Origin: Gemmatimonadota bacterium
GTDB taxonomy: Bacteria > Gemmatimonadota > Gemmatimonadetes > Gemmatimonadales > Gemmatimonadaceae
Length of the DNA: 64,000 nucleotides
Reading direction: 5' to 3'
Assembly (NCBI GenBank): GCA_021324775.1
Contig: JAJPIM010000041.1
Span: 62,001 to 126,000 of the forward strand
A program made the translations under genes and the position numbers. The notes under the pieces were generated by a model, which was not told where the DNA came from, did no database searches, and saw only the letters and a program-made list of their open reading frames with translations. Positions 26,304 through 34,120 of the stretch are shown here, piece by piece; within the stretch, counting starts at the first letter, position 1; each line of letters opens with the position of its first letter.

Positions 26304-26816
26304 ATGGCACCGGTGCGCGAGCGTTGGCCGTCGGCCGCCGGCAGCACGGGAGATCCGGCCGGCCCGGATGCGGTCCGTCTAGCGCTCCAGCTCGAAGTGC
26401 CGACCGACGTTCGCCTGATCGGCCGGATCGTGCAACTCGTGAGCCGGCAGGCGCGGGAGCTGGAGTTTCCGGCCGCGATCTGCTCGCTCAACGTGCCCGT
26501 TGCGCTGAGCGAGGCGCTGTCCAACGCGATGCTGCGCGGCAACAAGGAGGACCCGGCGAAACGGGTCCGCATTCGCGTGATGGTGGACCCCGCTGGTCTG
26601 GTCATGGAGATCACGGATGAGGGGCGCGGCTTCGATCTCGAGACGTGTACGCAGGATCCGACCACGCCCGCCAACGTCGTGCGCGAAGACGGGCGGGGGC
26701 TGTTCCTGATGCGGCGCCTCACCGATCGCGTCGAGCGATACACGGAGGCACACGGCCTCGCGCGGAACGTCGTGCGGCTGACCATCAAGCGCCCGCCGCC
26801 AGCGGACGGCTCGTGA
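26304..26816 (+). CDS. Anti-sigma-type serine kinase (HATPase_c, RsbW/SpoIIAB-like)
   Basis: A 170-residue GHKL ATPase of the RsbW family, expected to phosphorylate the STAS protein encoded upstream. ATP-site motifs: N-box NVPVALSEALSNAMLRGNKEDPAKRVRI (E-x-x-x-N), G1 ITDEGRGFDLE, and G2 REDGRGLFLMRRLTDRV. The first about 30 residues are a polar extension. ATG 26304 directly follows a TTG at 26301 that could also serve. It lies 111 bp after the STAS gene and 19 bp before the phosphatase gene. Confidence 0.85.
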   Translation: MAPVRERWPSAAGSTGDPAGPDAVRLALQLEVPTDVRLIGRIVQLVSRQARELEFPAAICSLNVPVALSEALSNAMLRGNKEDPAKRVRIRVMVDPAGLVMEITDEGRGFDLETCTQDPTTPANVVREDGRGLFLMRRLTDRVERYTEAHGLARNVVRLTIKRPPPADGS

Positions 26817-26835
26817 TAGCCCCGGGCCGCGCGCC

Positions 26836-28443
26836 GTGAGAGAGCAGGCGGTCACCGGCGTGCTCGCCGCGTTCTACGATGCCACGCGCTGTCCGGGCGC
26901 GGTCTGGGTGCAGAAGGATGCGGGGCAGCCACTGACTCTGCTGGGTGCGGCGCCCATCGAGGCCCCGCCGATGCCTCCTGACGCGGGTTCGCTGCCGCTC
27001 GGCCCCGAGGCGGTAATGGTCGCGGGACCCGCCGGGCGCCAGATGATCGGCCGCGTCCCGCCGGCGAAGCGCGCGTGGCTGGCCATCGGGCCGGAGGCGC
27101 CGGATGGGCTCCCGCTCGCGAGTCTCTTTCGCTTTCTCGCGCCGGTCATCTCGCAGATGCTGCAGAACGCGCTCGAGGTCGAGCATGCGGCGACCGAGCT
27201 CGCGGAGCGGTATGAAGAGATCAACCTGCTCTACACGATCAGCGAGATCCTCGGCCGCACCGTTCGTCTCGAGGAGGCAGCGGCGACGATCCTGAAGGAG
27301 ATCTCCGAGACCGTCGGCGCGCGCAAAGCCTCGATTCTCGTGCATGATCGGGTGACCGATACGCTGCAGGTCGTGGCGGCTCTGGGCATCAGGCCCGACG
27401 AGGCGCCGCCGATCGCCCTCGATGATTCCTGCAGCGTGTCGGCCAAGGTGTTTCGGACGCGGCGTGCCACGATCGTGGACCACCACGAGATGGAATGCGC
27501 GGCGGAAGCGTTCTATCGTCAGGGGGCGATGCTCTCCGTGCCGATCATGTGGACGTCCCCTGACGGAGGTGAACCGCTCGGCGTCGTCAACCTGTCGGAC
27601 CGCCGCTCCGGGCAGCCGTTCAGCGCGGGGGATCAAAAGCTCGTGGCGGCGATCGCGACGCAGATCGGCACCGCCATCCAGAACACGCGGCTCGTGCGGG
27701 CGTCGCTCGCGCAGCAGCGCCTCGTGCAGGAGATGCAGCTCGCGCACGACCTGCAGATGAAACTGCTGCCCACCGGAGCAGGGGTGGCCCCCGACGCGGA
27801 TGTGTCGGCGCGCGTCATCCCCGCCGACAGTGTCGGGGGAGACTTCTACAATCTCTTCCGGCTGTCGCCGGGCGCGACCGGCGCGATGATCGGCGATGTG
27901 TCGAGCCACGGCTACCAGGCGGCGCTGATCATGGCGCTCGCCATGAGCGCGTCGGCGATCCATGCGCAGTCCACGATGGATCCGGCGGAGACGCTCGCCG
28001 CGCTGCAGACGTCGCTCCGGGATGAACTGGCGACGACCGAGATGTTCATCTCGGCGTTCTACGGAGTCGTGGACCGGCGCCACGGGGAGCTGCGCTACGC
28101 CAATACCGGGCATCCGCACGCGTTCGTGATCGGCGCGGACGGGACGATCCAGCGGCTTCCAGCGCTCGATCCGCCACTCGGCATGGTCTCGAGCGCCCCG
28201 CACGGGTCGTCGCGTCCCTGGGCAGCGAACCAGGACCTGCTCCTCCTGTTCACCGACGGCGTCAGCGACGCCCGCAACCGCGCCGGCACCCGGCTCGGCG
28301 AGCAGGCGGTGCTCGATACGGTCACCGCCCACCGTGCGCAACCGACCACGGAGATCGTCGAGCGAGTCTTCGCCATGCTGAGCCAACACATGGGAGACGT
28401 GCCTCCGCGCGACGATCTGACGCTGGTCGTGTTGCGGAGCTGA
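26836..28443 (+). CDS. GAF-domain PP2C/SpoIIE-type serine phosphatase
   Basis: A 535-residue cytoplasmic phosphatase predicted to dephosphorylate the STAS antagonist and so activate the regulon. Residues about 1-115 are not recognised. A GAF sensor domain spans about 130-290 (LLYTISEILGRTVRLEEAAATIL to LVAAIATQIGTAIQN), then a helical linker (LVQEMQLAHDLQMKLLP) and the SpoIIE/PP2C domain (about 320-535) with DSVGGDFYNLFRLS, MIGDVSSHGYQAALIMAL, RYANTGHPHAFVI and LLLFTDGVSDARN. The metal-binding aspartates are present. The signal sensed by the GAF domain cannot be read. Start GTG 26836. Confidence 0.9.
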   Translation: MREQAVTGVLAAFYDATRCPGAVWVQKDAGQPLTLLGAAPIEAPPMPPDAGSLPLGPEAVMVAGPAGRQMIGRVPPAKRAWLAIGPEAPDGLPLASLFRFLAPVISQMLQNALEVEHAATELAERYEEINLLYTISEILGRTVRLEEAAATILKEISETVGARKASILVHDRVTDTLQVVAALGIRPDEAPPIALDDSCSVSAKVFRTRRATIVDHHEMECAAEAFYRQGAMLSVPIMWTSPDGGEPLGVVNLSDRRSGQPFSAGDQKLVAAIATQIGTAIQNTRLVRASLAQQRLVQEMQLAHDLQMKLLPTGAGVAPDADVSARVIPADSVGGDFYNLFRLSPGATGAMIGDVSSHGYQAALIMALAMSASAIHAQSTMDPAETLAALQTSLRDELATTEMFISAFYGVVDRRHGELRYANTGHPHAFVIGADGTIQRLPALDPPLGMVSSAPHGSSRPWAANQDLLLLFTDGVSDARNRAGTRLGEQAVLDTVTAHRAQPTTEIVERVFAMLSQHMGDVPPRDDLTLVVLRS

Positions 28444-28450
28444 GCCGCGC

Positions 28451-29278
28451 GTGGCGCCGCGTCCGGTGCGCCACCGCGCCAATGAGCCGTGGCCACGTCC
28501 GCGAAAGCGGCTGGGCCAGCACTTCCTCAACGATCCGCAGATACTCGGCGACATCGCCGATGCCCTGGCGCCCGAGCCTCACGACACCGTCGTCGAGATC
28601 GGACCGGGACGAGGCTCACTGACCGAACTGCTCGCCGGCCGCGCGGGGCGCATCGTGGCGGTGGAGCTGGACACGGCCCTCGCCGCCCGGCTCCGGGCGG
28701 TCTATGCGGGCGATCCGCGCATCACGGTACACGAGCGCGACGTCCTCGAGGCGCCACTGGCCGAGTTCGCGGGCACGGCTGACTTCCTCGTCGCCGGCAA
28801 CGTGCCGTACTACATCACGACCCCAATACTCTTCCACGCGCTCCGGTCGCCGCGCGCGCGCCGCGCCGTATTCCTGGTGCAACGCGAAGTCGCCGATCGT
28901 GTGATCGCTCCTCCCGGGTCGGATGCGTACGGGGCGCTCTCGGCCAACGTGCAGGCACTCGCGACCGCGACGCTCGTGCGCGGCGTCCCGGCTGGCGCCT
29001 TCACACCGGCCCCGAAAGTCGCGTCGGCGCTGATCCGGGTCGAGCCGCGATCCGATCCGCTGGTGACGGATGCGGAGCAGGGCGATTTCGCGGAGTTCGT
29101 GATCGCGGCGTTCGGCATGCGCCGGAAGCAGATGCGGCGGGTGTTACGGACGATGCGCGGCCTCACTCCGGCTGCCGCCGAACGGGCGCTCGCCGCGGCC
29201 GGAGTGCCGCCGGACGTTCGTCCGGAGGTCCTGGGGCCCGCCGAGCTCGCGACGCTGTGGAGGGCGCTGGCCGGCTGA
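28451..29278 (+). CDS. rsmA: 16S rRNA dimethyladenosine transferase RsmA (KsgA)
   Basis: A 275-residue methyltransferase that dimethylates A1518 and A1519 of 16S rRNA. It has KRLGQHFLNDPQILGDIADAL, SAM loop VVEIGPGRGSLTELLAG, acidic AVELDTALAARL, catalytic NVPYYITTPILFHAL (NxPY) and FLVQREVADRV. The C-terminal domain carries AAFGMRRKQMRRVLRTM and DVRPEVLGPAELATLW. GTG 28451 lies 7 bp after the phosphatase stop, so it is likely cotranscribed with the partner-switch genes. The convergent rex gene ends 14 bp beyond. Confidence 0.94.
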   Translation: MAPRPVRHRANEPWPRPRKRLGQHFLNDPQILGDIADALAPEPHDTVVEIGPGRGSLTELLAGRAGRIVAVELDTALAARLRAVYAGDPRITVHERDVLEAPLAEFAGTADFLVAGNVPYYITTPILFHALRSPRARRAVFLVQREVADRVIAPPGSDAYGALSANVQALATATLVRGVPAGAFTPAPKVASALIRVEPRSDPLVTDAEQGDFAEFVIAAFGMRRKQMRRVLRTMRGLTPAAAERALAAAGVPPDVRPEVLGPAELATLWRALAG

Positions 29279-29292
29279 ACGCCCGGCAGCGG

Positions 29293-30045
29293 TCAGCCGG
29301 AGTGGCGCGTACTGCGACTCGCGGGTTTGTCCAGCGGCGCGGACTGTACGTCGGAGCGGTGTTCCTTGCCGTCTTCGGGATCGCGATTGGCGAGCGCGTA
29401 GGACAGAATCTCCAACTCGGCTGCCATGTTGACGGTTTGCAGCGTCACGCCGGGCGGGACGTGCAACTGGACGGGGGCGAAACTCAGAATGCCGCCGATC
29501 CCCGCGCGGACGATGCGATCCAACGTGCCCTGCGCCCGCTCTGCGGGGACGGCGAGTACCGCGATGTCCGGGCGCTCACGCGCGGCATCGGATTCGAGGT
29601 GGGCCACATCGCGGACCGTGTGTCCGGCCCACCGGCCGCCGATCTTCGCCGCGTCATTGTCGTAGACGGCGACCACACTGAACCCGCGCTGGCGGAATCC
29701 GGCGTACTGGGCCAGTGCCGTGCCGATCTTGCCGGCGCCGACGATGACGACGCGCCATTCGCGGCCCAATCCCAGGATCGAACGCAGCGCAGTTATCAGC
29801 TCGGCGACCGTATACCCGAGTCCGCGTTTCCCGAACGACCCGAACACCGACAGATCCTTGCGGACCTGCGCGGGCGAGGTGCCGCCGAGCCGGGCCAGCT
29901 CCTGGCTGGAGACGGTAGCGAGTCCGCGCTCGTGGACATCCTCGAGGAAACGGAGGTAGAGCGAGAGGCGGCGGACCGCGGGCTGCGCGATCCGCCTGAG
30001 TGGCGGCGCGACGTGCGCTGGCGGATGGGAGCGGGATGGGGTCAC
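29293..30045 (-). CDS. rex: Redox-sensing transcriptional repressor Rex
   Basis: NADH/NAD+-sensing repressor of fermentative and respiratory genes, 250 residues. The N-terminal winged helix reads RRLSLYLRFLEDV, VSSQELARLGGTSPAQVRKDLSVFGSFGKRGLGY, all diagnostic of Rex. The Rossmann domain follows with VVIVGAGKIGTALAQYAGF and AVYDNDAAKIG, then ERPDIAVLAVPAERAQ and GILSFAPVQLHVP. Compared with the usual about 210 residues there are polar extensions at both ends. It starts at a GTG, 53 bp from the divergent arginine deiminase start. I looked for a Rex operator (TTGTGA and TCACAA half-sites) in that gap and saw no convincing copy. Confidence 0.93.
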   Translation of the reverse strand: MTPSRSHPPAHVAPPLRRIAQPAVRRLSLYLRFLEDVHERGLATVSSQELARLGGTSPAQVRKDLSVFGSFGKRGLGYTVAELITALRSILGLGREWRVVIVGAGKIGTALAQYAGFRQRGFSVVAVYDNDAAKIGGRWAGHTVRDVAHLESDAARERPDIAVLAVPAERAQGTLDRIVRAGIGGILSFAPVQLHVPPGVTLQTVNMAAELEILSYALANRDPEDGKEHRSDVQSAPLDKPASRSTRHSG

Positions 30046-30098
30046 GGGGTCACGAGACTCGGTCCGGTGTCACATCGGGGAATTAATTAAGTTGGAGC

Positions 30099-31334
30099 GT
30101 GCCCGTCCACGTCAGCAGCGAGATCGGCCGCCTGCGGGCCGTATTGGTACACGCCCCGGGCCCGGAGTTGCTCGCCGTGACGCCCCGAACGCGCGAGCAC
30201 TTCCTGTACGATGACATCATCGACTCCGACACCGCCCAGCGGGAGCACCGGCGGTTCGTGGCGATCCTCGAGCGATTCGCGACGGTCCACCAGGTGCGCG
30301 ACCTGCTGGCGGACGTCGCCGGGACGCCCGAAGTCCGCGATCTGCTGATCCACGAGACCACCAACGTGGTCCCGTCGGCGCCGTTGGCGCGGGAATTGGC
30401 CGACTTGGCACCGGAAGCACTGGTTCGGACGTTGATCGAAGGCCGGGAAGACCGGCCGGGACCGCTGGCCGCGGCGCTCAACGAACGTGGGTACGCATTG
30501 CCGCCCATGCCGAACCTGTTCTTTACGCGCGATGCGGCCATGGCGATCAACGACCACGTGATGGTGGGCGCGATGCGCTACGGGGCGCGGTGGACCGAGG
30601 AGCTGATCATGAAGATCCTCTTCTCGCACCACCCGGTCCTGGCCAACTGCGGCGTCCTGTACGACGGCTCGTCGGAGCGCCGCCACGACTTCACCCTGGA
30701 GGGTGGCGACGTCCATCCGCTGCGGCGCGACACGGTCGCGATCGGCTTCAGCGAACGGTCGAGCGCAGCGGCGATCGATTCGCTGGTCGAGCAGCTCTTC
30801 CGGCACACCGCGATCGAGAATGTGATCGTCGTCGTGATGCCAGCCGAGCAGACCGCAATCCATCTGGACATGATCTTCTGCCATCTCGATCGCGAGTTGT
30901 GCGTGCTGTACCCGCCGCACTTCATCGGTCCCGAGCGGCTGCCGATCCTGCTATGGCGCAAGGGCAGGGCAGAACTCGAGCAGATGCCGAGCATCTTCGG
31001 CGCGCTATCCGCGTGCGGCATTCCGATGGAGGCGGTGCTGTGCGGCGGATCGCGGCGCGTGGTACAGGATCGTGAGCAATGGGCGTCCGGGTGCAACTGT
31101 CTGGCGCTGCGTCCTGGGCTGGTAGTGTCATACGCCAGGAACGAGGCGACCATCCGAGAGATGGAGACGACGGGATTCCGCGTCGTCACGGGCGCCGATT
31201 TCCTGAGTGGTGCGACGCGCGTGGGCGACGACGATCGTGCGGTCATCGCCGTCGAGGGCGGGGAATTGGTGCGGGGGGGTGGCGGGCCGCGCTGCATGAC
31301 GTGTCCGGTCACGCGGGACGAGGCGTGGAGCTGA
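30099..31334 (+). CDS. arcA: Arginine deiminase
   Basis: Converts arginine to citrulline and ammonia, 411 residues, the family's usual length. Guanidine-group modifying (beta/alpha propeller) motifs: EIGRLRAVLVHAPGPE, NLFFTRDAAMAI, FTLEGGDVHPL, AIGFSERSS, HLDMIFCHLD (catalytic H-x-D) and the C-terminal catalytic cysteine in GGPRCMTCPV. Start GTG 30099. The ornithine carbamoyltransferase and carbamate kinase genes of the classic ADI pathway are not neighbours. Its divergence from rex suggests redox control. The 3' end overlaps the exonuclease gene by 10 bp. Confidence 0.93.
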   Translation: MPVHVSSEIGRLRAVLVHAPGPELLAVTPRTREHFLYDDIIDSDTAQREHRRFVAILERFATVHQVRDLLADVAGTPEVRDLLIHETTNVVPSAPLARELADLAPEALVRTLIEGREDRPGPLAAALNERGYALPPMPNLFFTRDAAMAINDHVMVGAMRYGARWTEELIMKILFSHHPVLANCGVLYDGSSERRHDFTLEGGDVHPLRRDTVAIGFSERSSAAAIDSLVEQLFRHTAIENVIVVVMPAEQTAIHLDMIFCHLDRELCVLYPPHFIGPERLPILLWRKGRAELEQMPSIFGALSACGIPMEAVLCGGSRRVVQDREQWASGCNCLALRPGLVVSYARNEATIREMETTGFRVVTGADFLSGATRVGDDDRAVIAVEGGELVRGGGGPRCMTCPVTRDEAWS

Positions 31335-32035
31335 ACGCGGCGGTGCCCGTCGGACGGCTCCGGGTCGCGCGCACGGCCGTTCCGGATCGCGGCTTGCCAT
31401 CGGACCGGCTGACGGCCCTCTCCTACGTCGTGGTGGACGTCGAGACGACGGGTGGCTCACCGTGGTTCGGGGACCGGGTGACGGAGATCGCGGCGGTGGT
31501 GGTGCGGGACGGCCGCATCGCGGAGACGTACGAGACGCTGGTGAACCCGCAGCGGTCTATTCCTGTCTTCGTCACCCGACTGACCCATATCACGCCGGCC
31601 ATGGTGCAGGACAAACCGGTCTTCGGCGAGGTGTGTCCGCGGGTGCTCGATGTCCTGCGCGACCACGTGTTCGTCGGGCATAATGCCGCATTCGACCGGC
31701 GGTTCGTGCAGGCCGAAGTCGAGCGCGCGGGGCAGCAGATGCCCGCGGCCCGGACGCTGTGCACCGTCAAGCTGGCGCGGCGGCTTCTGCCGCACCTGCG
31801 CCGCCGGTCGCTGGATCACGTGGCGCACTATTACGCTGTGCCGGTTGGTGATCGCCACCGGGCGATGGGTGACGCGAAGGCGACGGCGCAGTGTCTCATC
31901 CGGATGCTGGAGGAGATCGGTGCGCTGGGGCTCGACACCTGGGCCGACCTTCGGCGGCTGCTCTCGGCGCGCCGGCCGCGCCGCCGCCGGCCATCGGCGC
32001 TGCCGACCGGCGGTCTCTGGGAGTTGGGCGCGTGA
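31325..32035 (+). CDS. DEDDh 3'-5' exonuclease (DnaQ/PolC epsilon-like)
   Basis: A 236-residue exonuclease of the DnaQ-like superfamily. Catalytic residues: VVVDVETTGGSPWFGDRVTEIAAV (Asp and Glu of motif I), VGHNAAFDRRFV (motif II Asp), and HRAMGDAKATAQ (motif III His and Asp). The NPQRSIPVFVTRLTHITPAMV segment is typical of PolC-type epsilon domains, and the protein ends in a basic tail. It could be the proofreading subunit or a stand-alone nuclease; no polymerase gene is adjacent. GTG 31325 lies inside the arcA end; the next gene overlaps by 4 bp. Confidence 0.86.
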   Translation: MELNAAVPVGRLRVARTAVPDRGLPSDRLTALSYVVVDVETTGGSPWFGDRVTEIAAVVVRDGRIAETYETLVNPQRSIPVFVTRLTHITPAMVQDKPVFGEVCPRVLDVLRDHVFVGHNAAFDRRFVQAEVERAGQQMPAARTLCTVKLARRLLPHLRRRSLDHVAHYYAVPVGDRHRAMGDAKATAQCLIRMLEEIGALGLDTWADLRRLLSARRPRRRRPSALPTGGLWELGA

Positions 32036-32910
32036 CGACCGTCGGGGCGCTGCACGAGCGCGGGCAATTCGGCCGGTGGACCGTTCACATGATCCAGTCG
32101 GGCGAGGTGCGCCTCGACGGCGGCGCGATGTTCGGCGTGGTGCCCAAGGTGATGTGGGAGCGGCGCGTGCCGGCCGACCCCAGGAATCGCATCTCACTCG
32201 GGATGCGGTGTCTGGTGATCGAGCACGATGTGGGGCTCGTCCTCATCGAGACCGGATCGGGCAACAAGGAAGACCGCAAGTTCCAGGACATCTACGGGAT
32301 CGCAAACGAGGGCGAGAACGGCCGGACGAAGCTCGAGGATGGGTTGCGCGTGGCGGGGTACAGTCCGGAGGACATCGCGATCGTGATCGACACGCACCTC
32401 CACTTCGATCACGCCGGTGGCAACACGTACCGCGACGAGCGAGGTGAGGTGCGGCTCTCGTTCCCGAGGGCGCGCTACGTGGTGCAGGGTGGCGAGTACC
32501 ACTACGCGACGCACACCAACGAGCGGACGGCGGCGAGTTATTTCGCCCGCAATTTCGTGCCGGTCTTCGAGGCAGGGCGATTCGACTTCGTGGACGGCGA
32601 GCGGCAGATCGTTCCCGGGATCACGGTGCTGCCGACGCCGGGCCACACGCCGTTTCACCACAGCGTGTTGCTCGAGAGTGGCGGCGCTCGGGCGATCGTC
32701 CTCGGCGATCTGGTGCCGACGGCGGCGCATCTGCCGCTCCCGTGGATCATGGGCTACGACGTCGAGCCGCTGGTGACCCTCGAGACCAAGCGGCGGATAC
32801 TGGCGCGTGCCCTGGCGGAGGAGTGGCGGCTCTTTTTCGGACATGACCCCACCGTGTCGTGGGCCAAGCTGGGCCACGACGGCAAGTCGTATGGAATCGT
32901 CGAGGAATAA
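32032..32910 (+). CDS. MBL-fold metallo-hydrolase
   Basis: A 292-residue metallo-beta-lactamase-fold hydrolase. Metal ligands are visible in IDTHLHFDHAGGN (HxHxDH), PTPGHTPFHH (His), VLGDLVPTAAH (Asp) and FFGHDPTVSW (His). The first residues (MIQSGEVRLDGGAMFGVVPK) resemble AHL-lactonase/quercetinase-like lineages, but the substrate cannot be told. GTG 32032 overlaps the exonuclease stop by 4 bp, so it ends the arcA - exonuclease - MBL run. No signal peptide is visible; cytoplasmic. Confidence 0.85.
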   Translation: MTTVGALHERGQFGRWTVHMIQSGEVRLDGGAMFGVVPKVMWERRVPADPRNRISLGMRCLVIEHDVGLVLIETGSGNKEDRKFQDIYGIANEGENGRTKLEDGLRVAGYSPEDIAIVIDTHLHFDHAGGNTYRDERGEVRLSFPRARYVVQGGEYHYATHTNERTAASYFARNFVPVFEAGRFDFVDGERQIVPGITVLPTPGHTPFHHSVLLESGGARAIVLGDLVPTAAHLPLPWIMGYDVEPLVTLETKRRILARALAEEWRLFFGHDPTVSWAKLGHDGKSYGIVEE

Positions 32911-32974
32911 GCCGGTCGGCGAGGGGCCGGTAGCAATTGGGGCGACAGTTCGGGGGAGGACCCCGGCGCGCGAT

Positions 32975-33034
32975 CCGCGTTGCGGCGACCGGCGCTAACG
33001 CGAGCCGCGTTACCGCGAGGCGCGTTAACTTGAC
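32975..33034 (+). repeat. Four degenerate 15-bp tandem repeats upstream of the infC promoter
   Basis: Four consecutive 15-bp units start at 32975, 32990, 33005 and 33020 with the approximate consensus CCGCGTTAACGCGAG; the third matches 14 of 15. The consensus contains the palindrome CGCG-TTAA-CGCG, and units 2 and 3 together form a perfect TAACGCG-AGC-CGCGTTA inverted repeat (32996-33012). The last unit runs into the predicted -35 box of the infC promoter. The position suggests regulator binding sites or an upstream promoter element. The 60 bases before the array (from 32911) show nothing clear. Confidence 0.5.
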
Positions 33035-33058
33035 TGGCCCGCCGAAGGGGCCTAGGTT
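33030..33058 (+). promoter_or_regulatory. Predicted promoter of the infC-rpmI-rplT operon
   Basis: TTGACT (33030-33035) and TAGGTT (33053-33058) are separated by 17 bp, a good sigma70-type pair. A transcript starting near 33065 would have about 208 nt of leader before infC, containing the terminator-like hairpin at 33186-33220. The -35 box overlaps the end of the 15-bp repeat array. Confidence 0.6.
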
Positions 33059-33185
33059 GCCGTGAGACAACACGCTAAGTAGCCCTATAGGGGGCTCACC
33101 CTCTGGCCGCCGCGTCGTTCGTTCGCGCGGTGTGCTGCAGGAGTTCACGTCGAATGCGAGCGCTGCCCATCGAGCCGCGGCCGCA

Positions 33186-33220
33186 AGCGCGGGCTCCGTT
33201 TGGGTCCGCGCTCTTTTGTT
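33186..33220 (+). terminator. Intrinsic-terminator-like hairpin in the infC leader (possible attenuator)
   Basis: AGCGCGG (33186-33192) pairs perfectly with CCGCGCT (33206-33212). The stem extends inward by GCTC/GGGT (with two G-U pairs) to 11 bp around a 5-nt loop, and is followed by CTTTTGTT. It lies between the predicted promoter and the infC ribosome-binding site, so termination here would reduce infC-rpmI-rplT expression. L20- or IF3-controlled attenuation is known for this operon in other bacteria. That this hairpin does so is inference. Confidence 0.6.
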
Positions 33221-33272
33221 GTATGGAGCGGCGGGCGTGTAGAGGCTGTTCACTCAGCGGGAGGCAGGCGCT

Positions 33273-33788
33273 ATCCAGGACACGACAAAGCGAGTGCGCG
33301 TCAACAGGCAGATCCGCATCAGTCCGTTGCGGGTGATCGCTGCTGACGGGAGTCAGATGGGGATCATGGATGTTGAAGCCGCATTGGCGGCGGCGGTGGA
33401 CCAGGGGCTGGATCTGGTCGAAGTCGCCCCGATGGCACGTCCGCCGGTGGTCCGCATCATGGACTACGGGAAGTTCAAGTTCGAGCAGGCGAAGATGGCG
33501 CGCCAGGCCAAGAAGAAGCAGCACGTCATTCACCTGAAGGAAGTGAAATACCGGCCGGGGATCGAGGACCACGATTTCGACACGAAGACCCGCCATGCGC
33601 GCGAGTTCCTCGAGGACGGGAACAAGGTCAAGGTCACGATGATGTTTCGCGGGCGGCAGATCGCGCACCCGGAGCTGGGGCGGGAGGTAGTCGACCGGGT
33701 CGCGGCCACGCTGGCCGATGTGGCGAAGATCGAGAGCCCGGCGAAGCTGGAAGGCAAGTCGATGATCATGATCCTCACGCCACGGTAG
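33273..33788 (+). CDS. infC: Translation initiation factor IF-3 with ATC start codon
   Basis: IF-3 discriminates start codons on the 30S subunit. The 171-residue product shows VNRQIRISPLRVIAADGSQMGIM, DLVEVAPMARPPVVRIMDYGKFKFE, then the C-domain HLKEVKYRPGIEDHDF, KVKVTMMFRGRQIAHPELG and the ending IESPAKLEGKSMIMILTPR. The best start is ATC at 33273: it has GGGAGG (33259-33264) 8 nt upstream and adds the family-typical basic lead IQDTTKRVRV. The first conventional codon, GTG 33294, has no ribosome site. Rare AUU/AUC-type starts on infC allow IF-3 to repress its own translation, so this start is probably regulatory. Confidence 0.92.
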   Translation: MQDTTKRVRVNRQIRISPLRVIAADGSQMGIMDVEAALAAAVDQGLDLVEVAPMARPPVVRIMDYGKFKFEQAKMARQAKKKQHVIHLKEVKYRPGIEDHDFDTKTRHAREFLEDGNKVKVTMMFRGRQIAHPELGREVVDRVAATLADVAKIESPAKLEGKSMIMILTPR

Positions 33789-33913
33789 CCTGGGGCGGGA
33801 CGCGGATCACTTGAGCGATGCGTACGGGCGCGGCCTATCGGCCGCCTCGCAAATGAACCAACCACGGCGCACGCCGGCAGCCGCCGGTGCCGCATGACGG
33901 GACGGATATCAGC

Positions 33914-34111
33914 ATGCCGAAGATGAAGACCCACAAAGGGGCGAAGAAGCGGTTCTCCATCACCGCGAGCGGCAAGGTGCGCCGGCTCCGAGCGTTCAAG
34001 AGCCACATCCTCACCAAGAAGTCCGCGAAGCGGAAGCGGAATCTCCGGCGTCCGACGACGATCAAGACGCCTGGCGAAGCCCGGAACATCAAGCGCCTGA
34101 TCCAGGCGTAG
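33914..34111 (+). CDS. rpmI: 50S ribosomal protein L35
   Basis: A 65-residue, strongly basic ribosomal protein. [20 protein letters not shown] at the start is unmistakable for L35, followed by [17 protein letters not shown] and the RNLRR segment. ATG 33914 gives the exact family N terminus; an in-frame upstream codon at 33887 would add nonconserved residues. The order infC-rpmI-rplT is the conserved bacterial one, here with a 125-bp gap before rpmI and 9 bp to rplT. Confidence 0.95.
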   Translation: MPKMKTHKGAKKRFSITASGKVRRLRAFKSHILTKKSAKRKRNLRRPTTIKTPGEARNIKRLIQA

Positions 34112-34120
34112 GAGCGAGCG

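Noticed and set aside
30046-30098. Possible Rex operator between rex and arcA
   Set aside because: No TTGTGA/TCACAA pair with suitable spacing; GTGTCACATC is only half-site-like.
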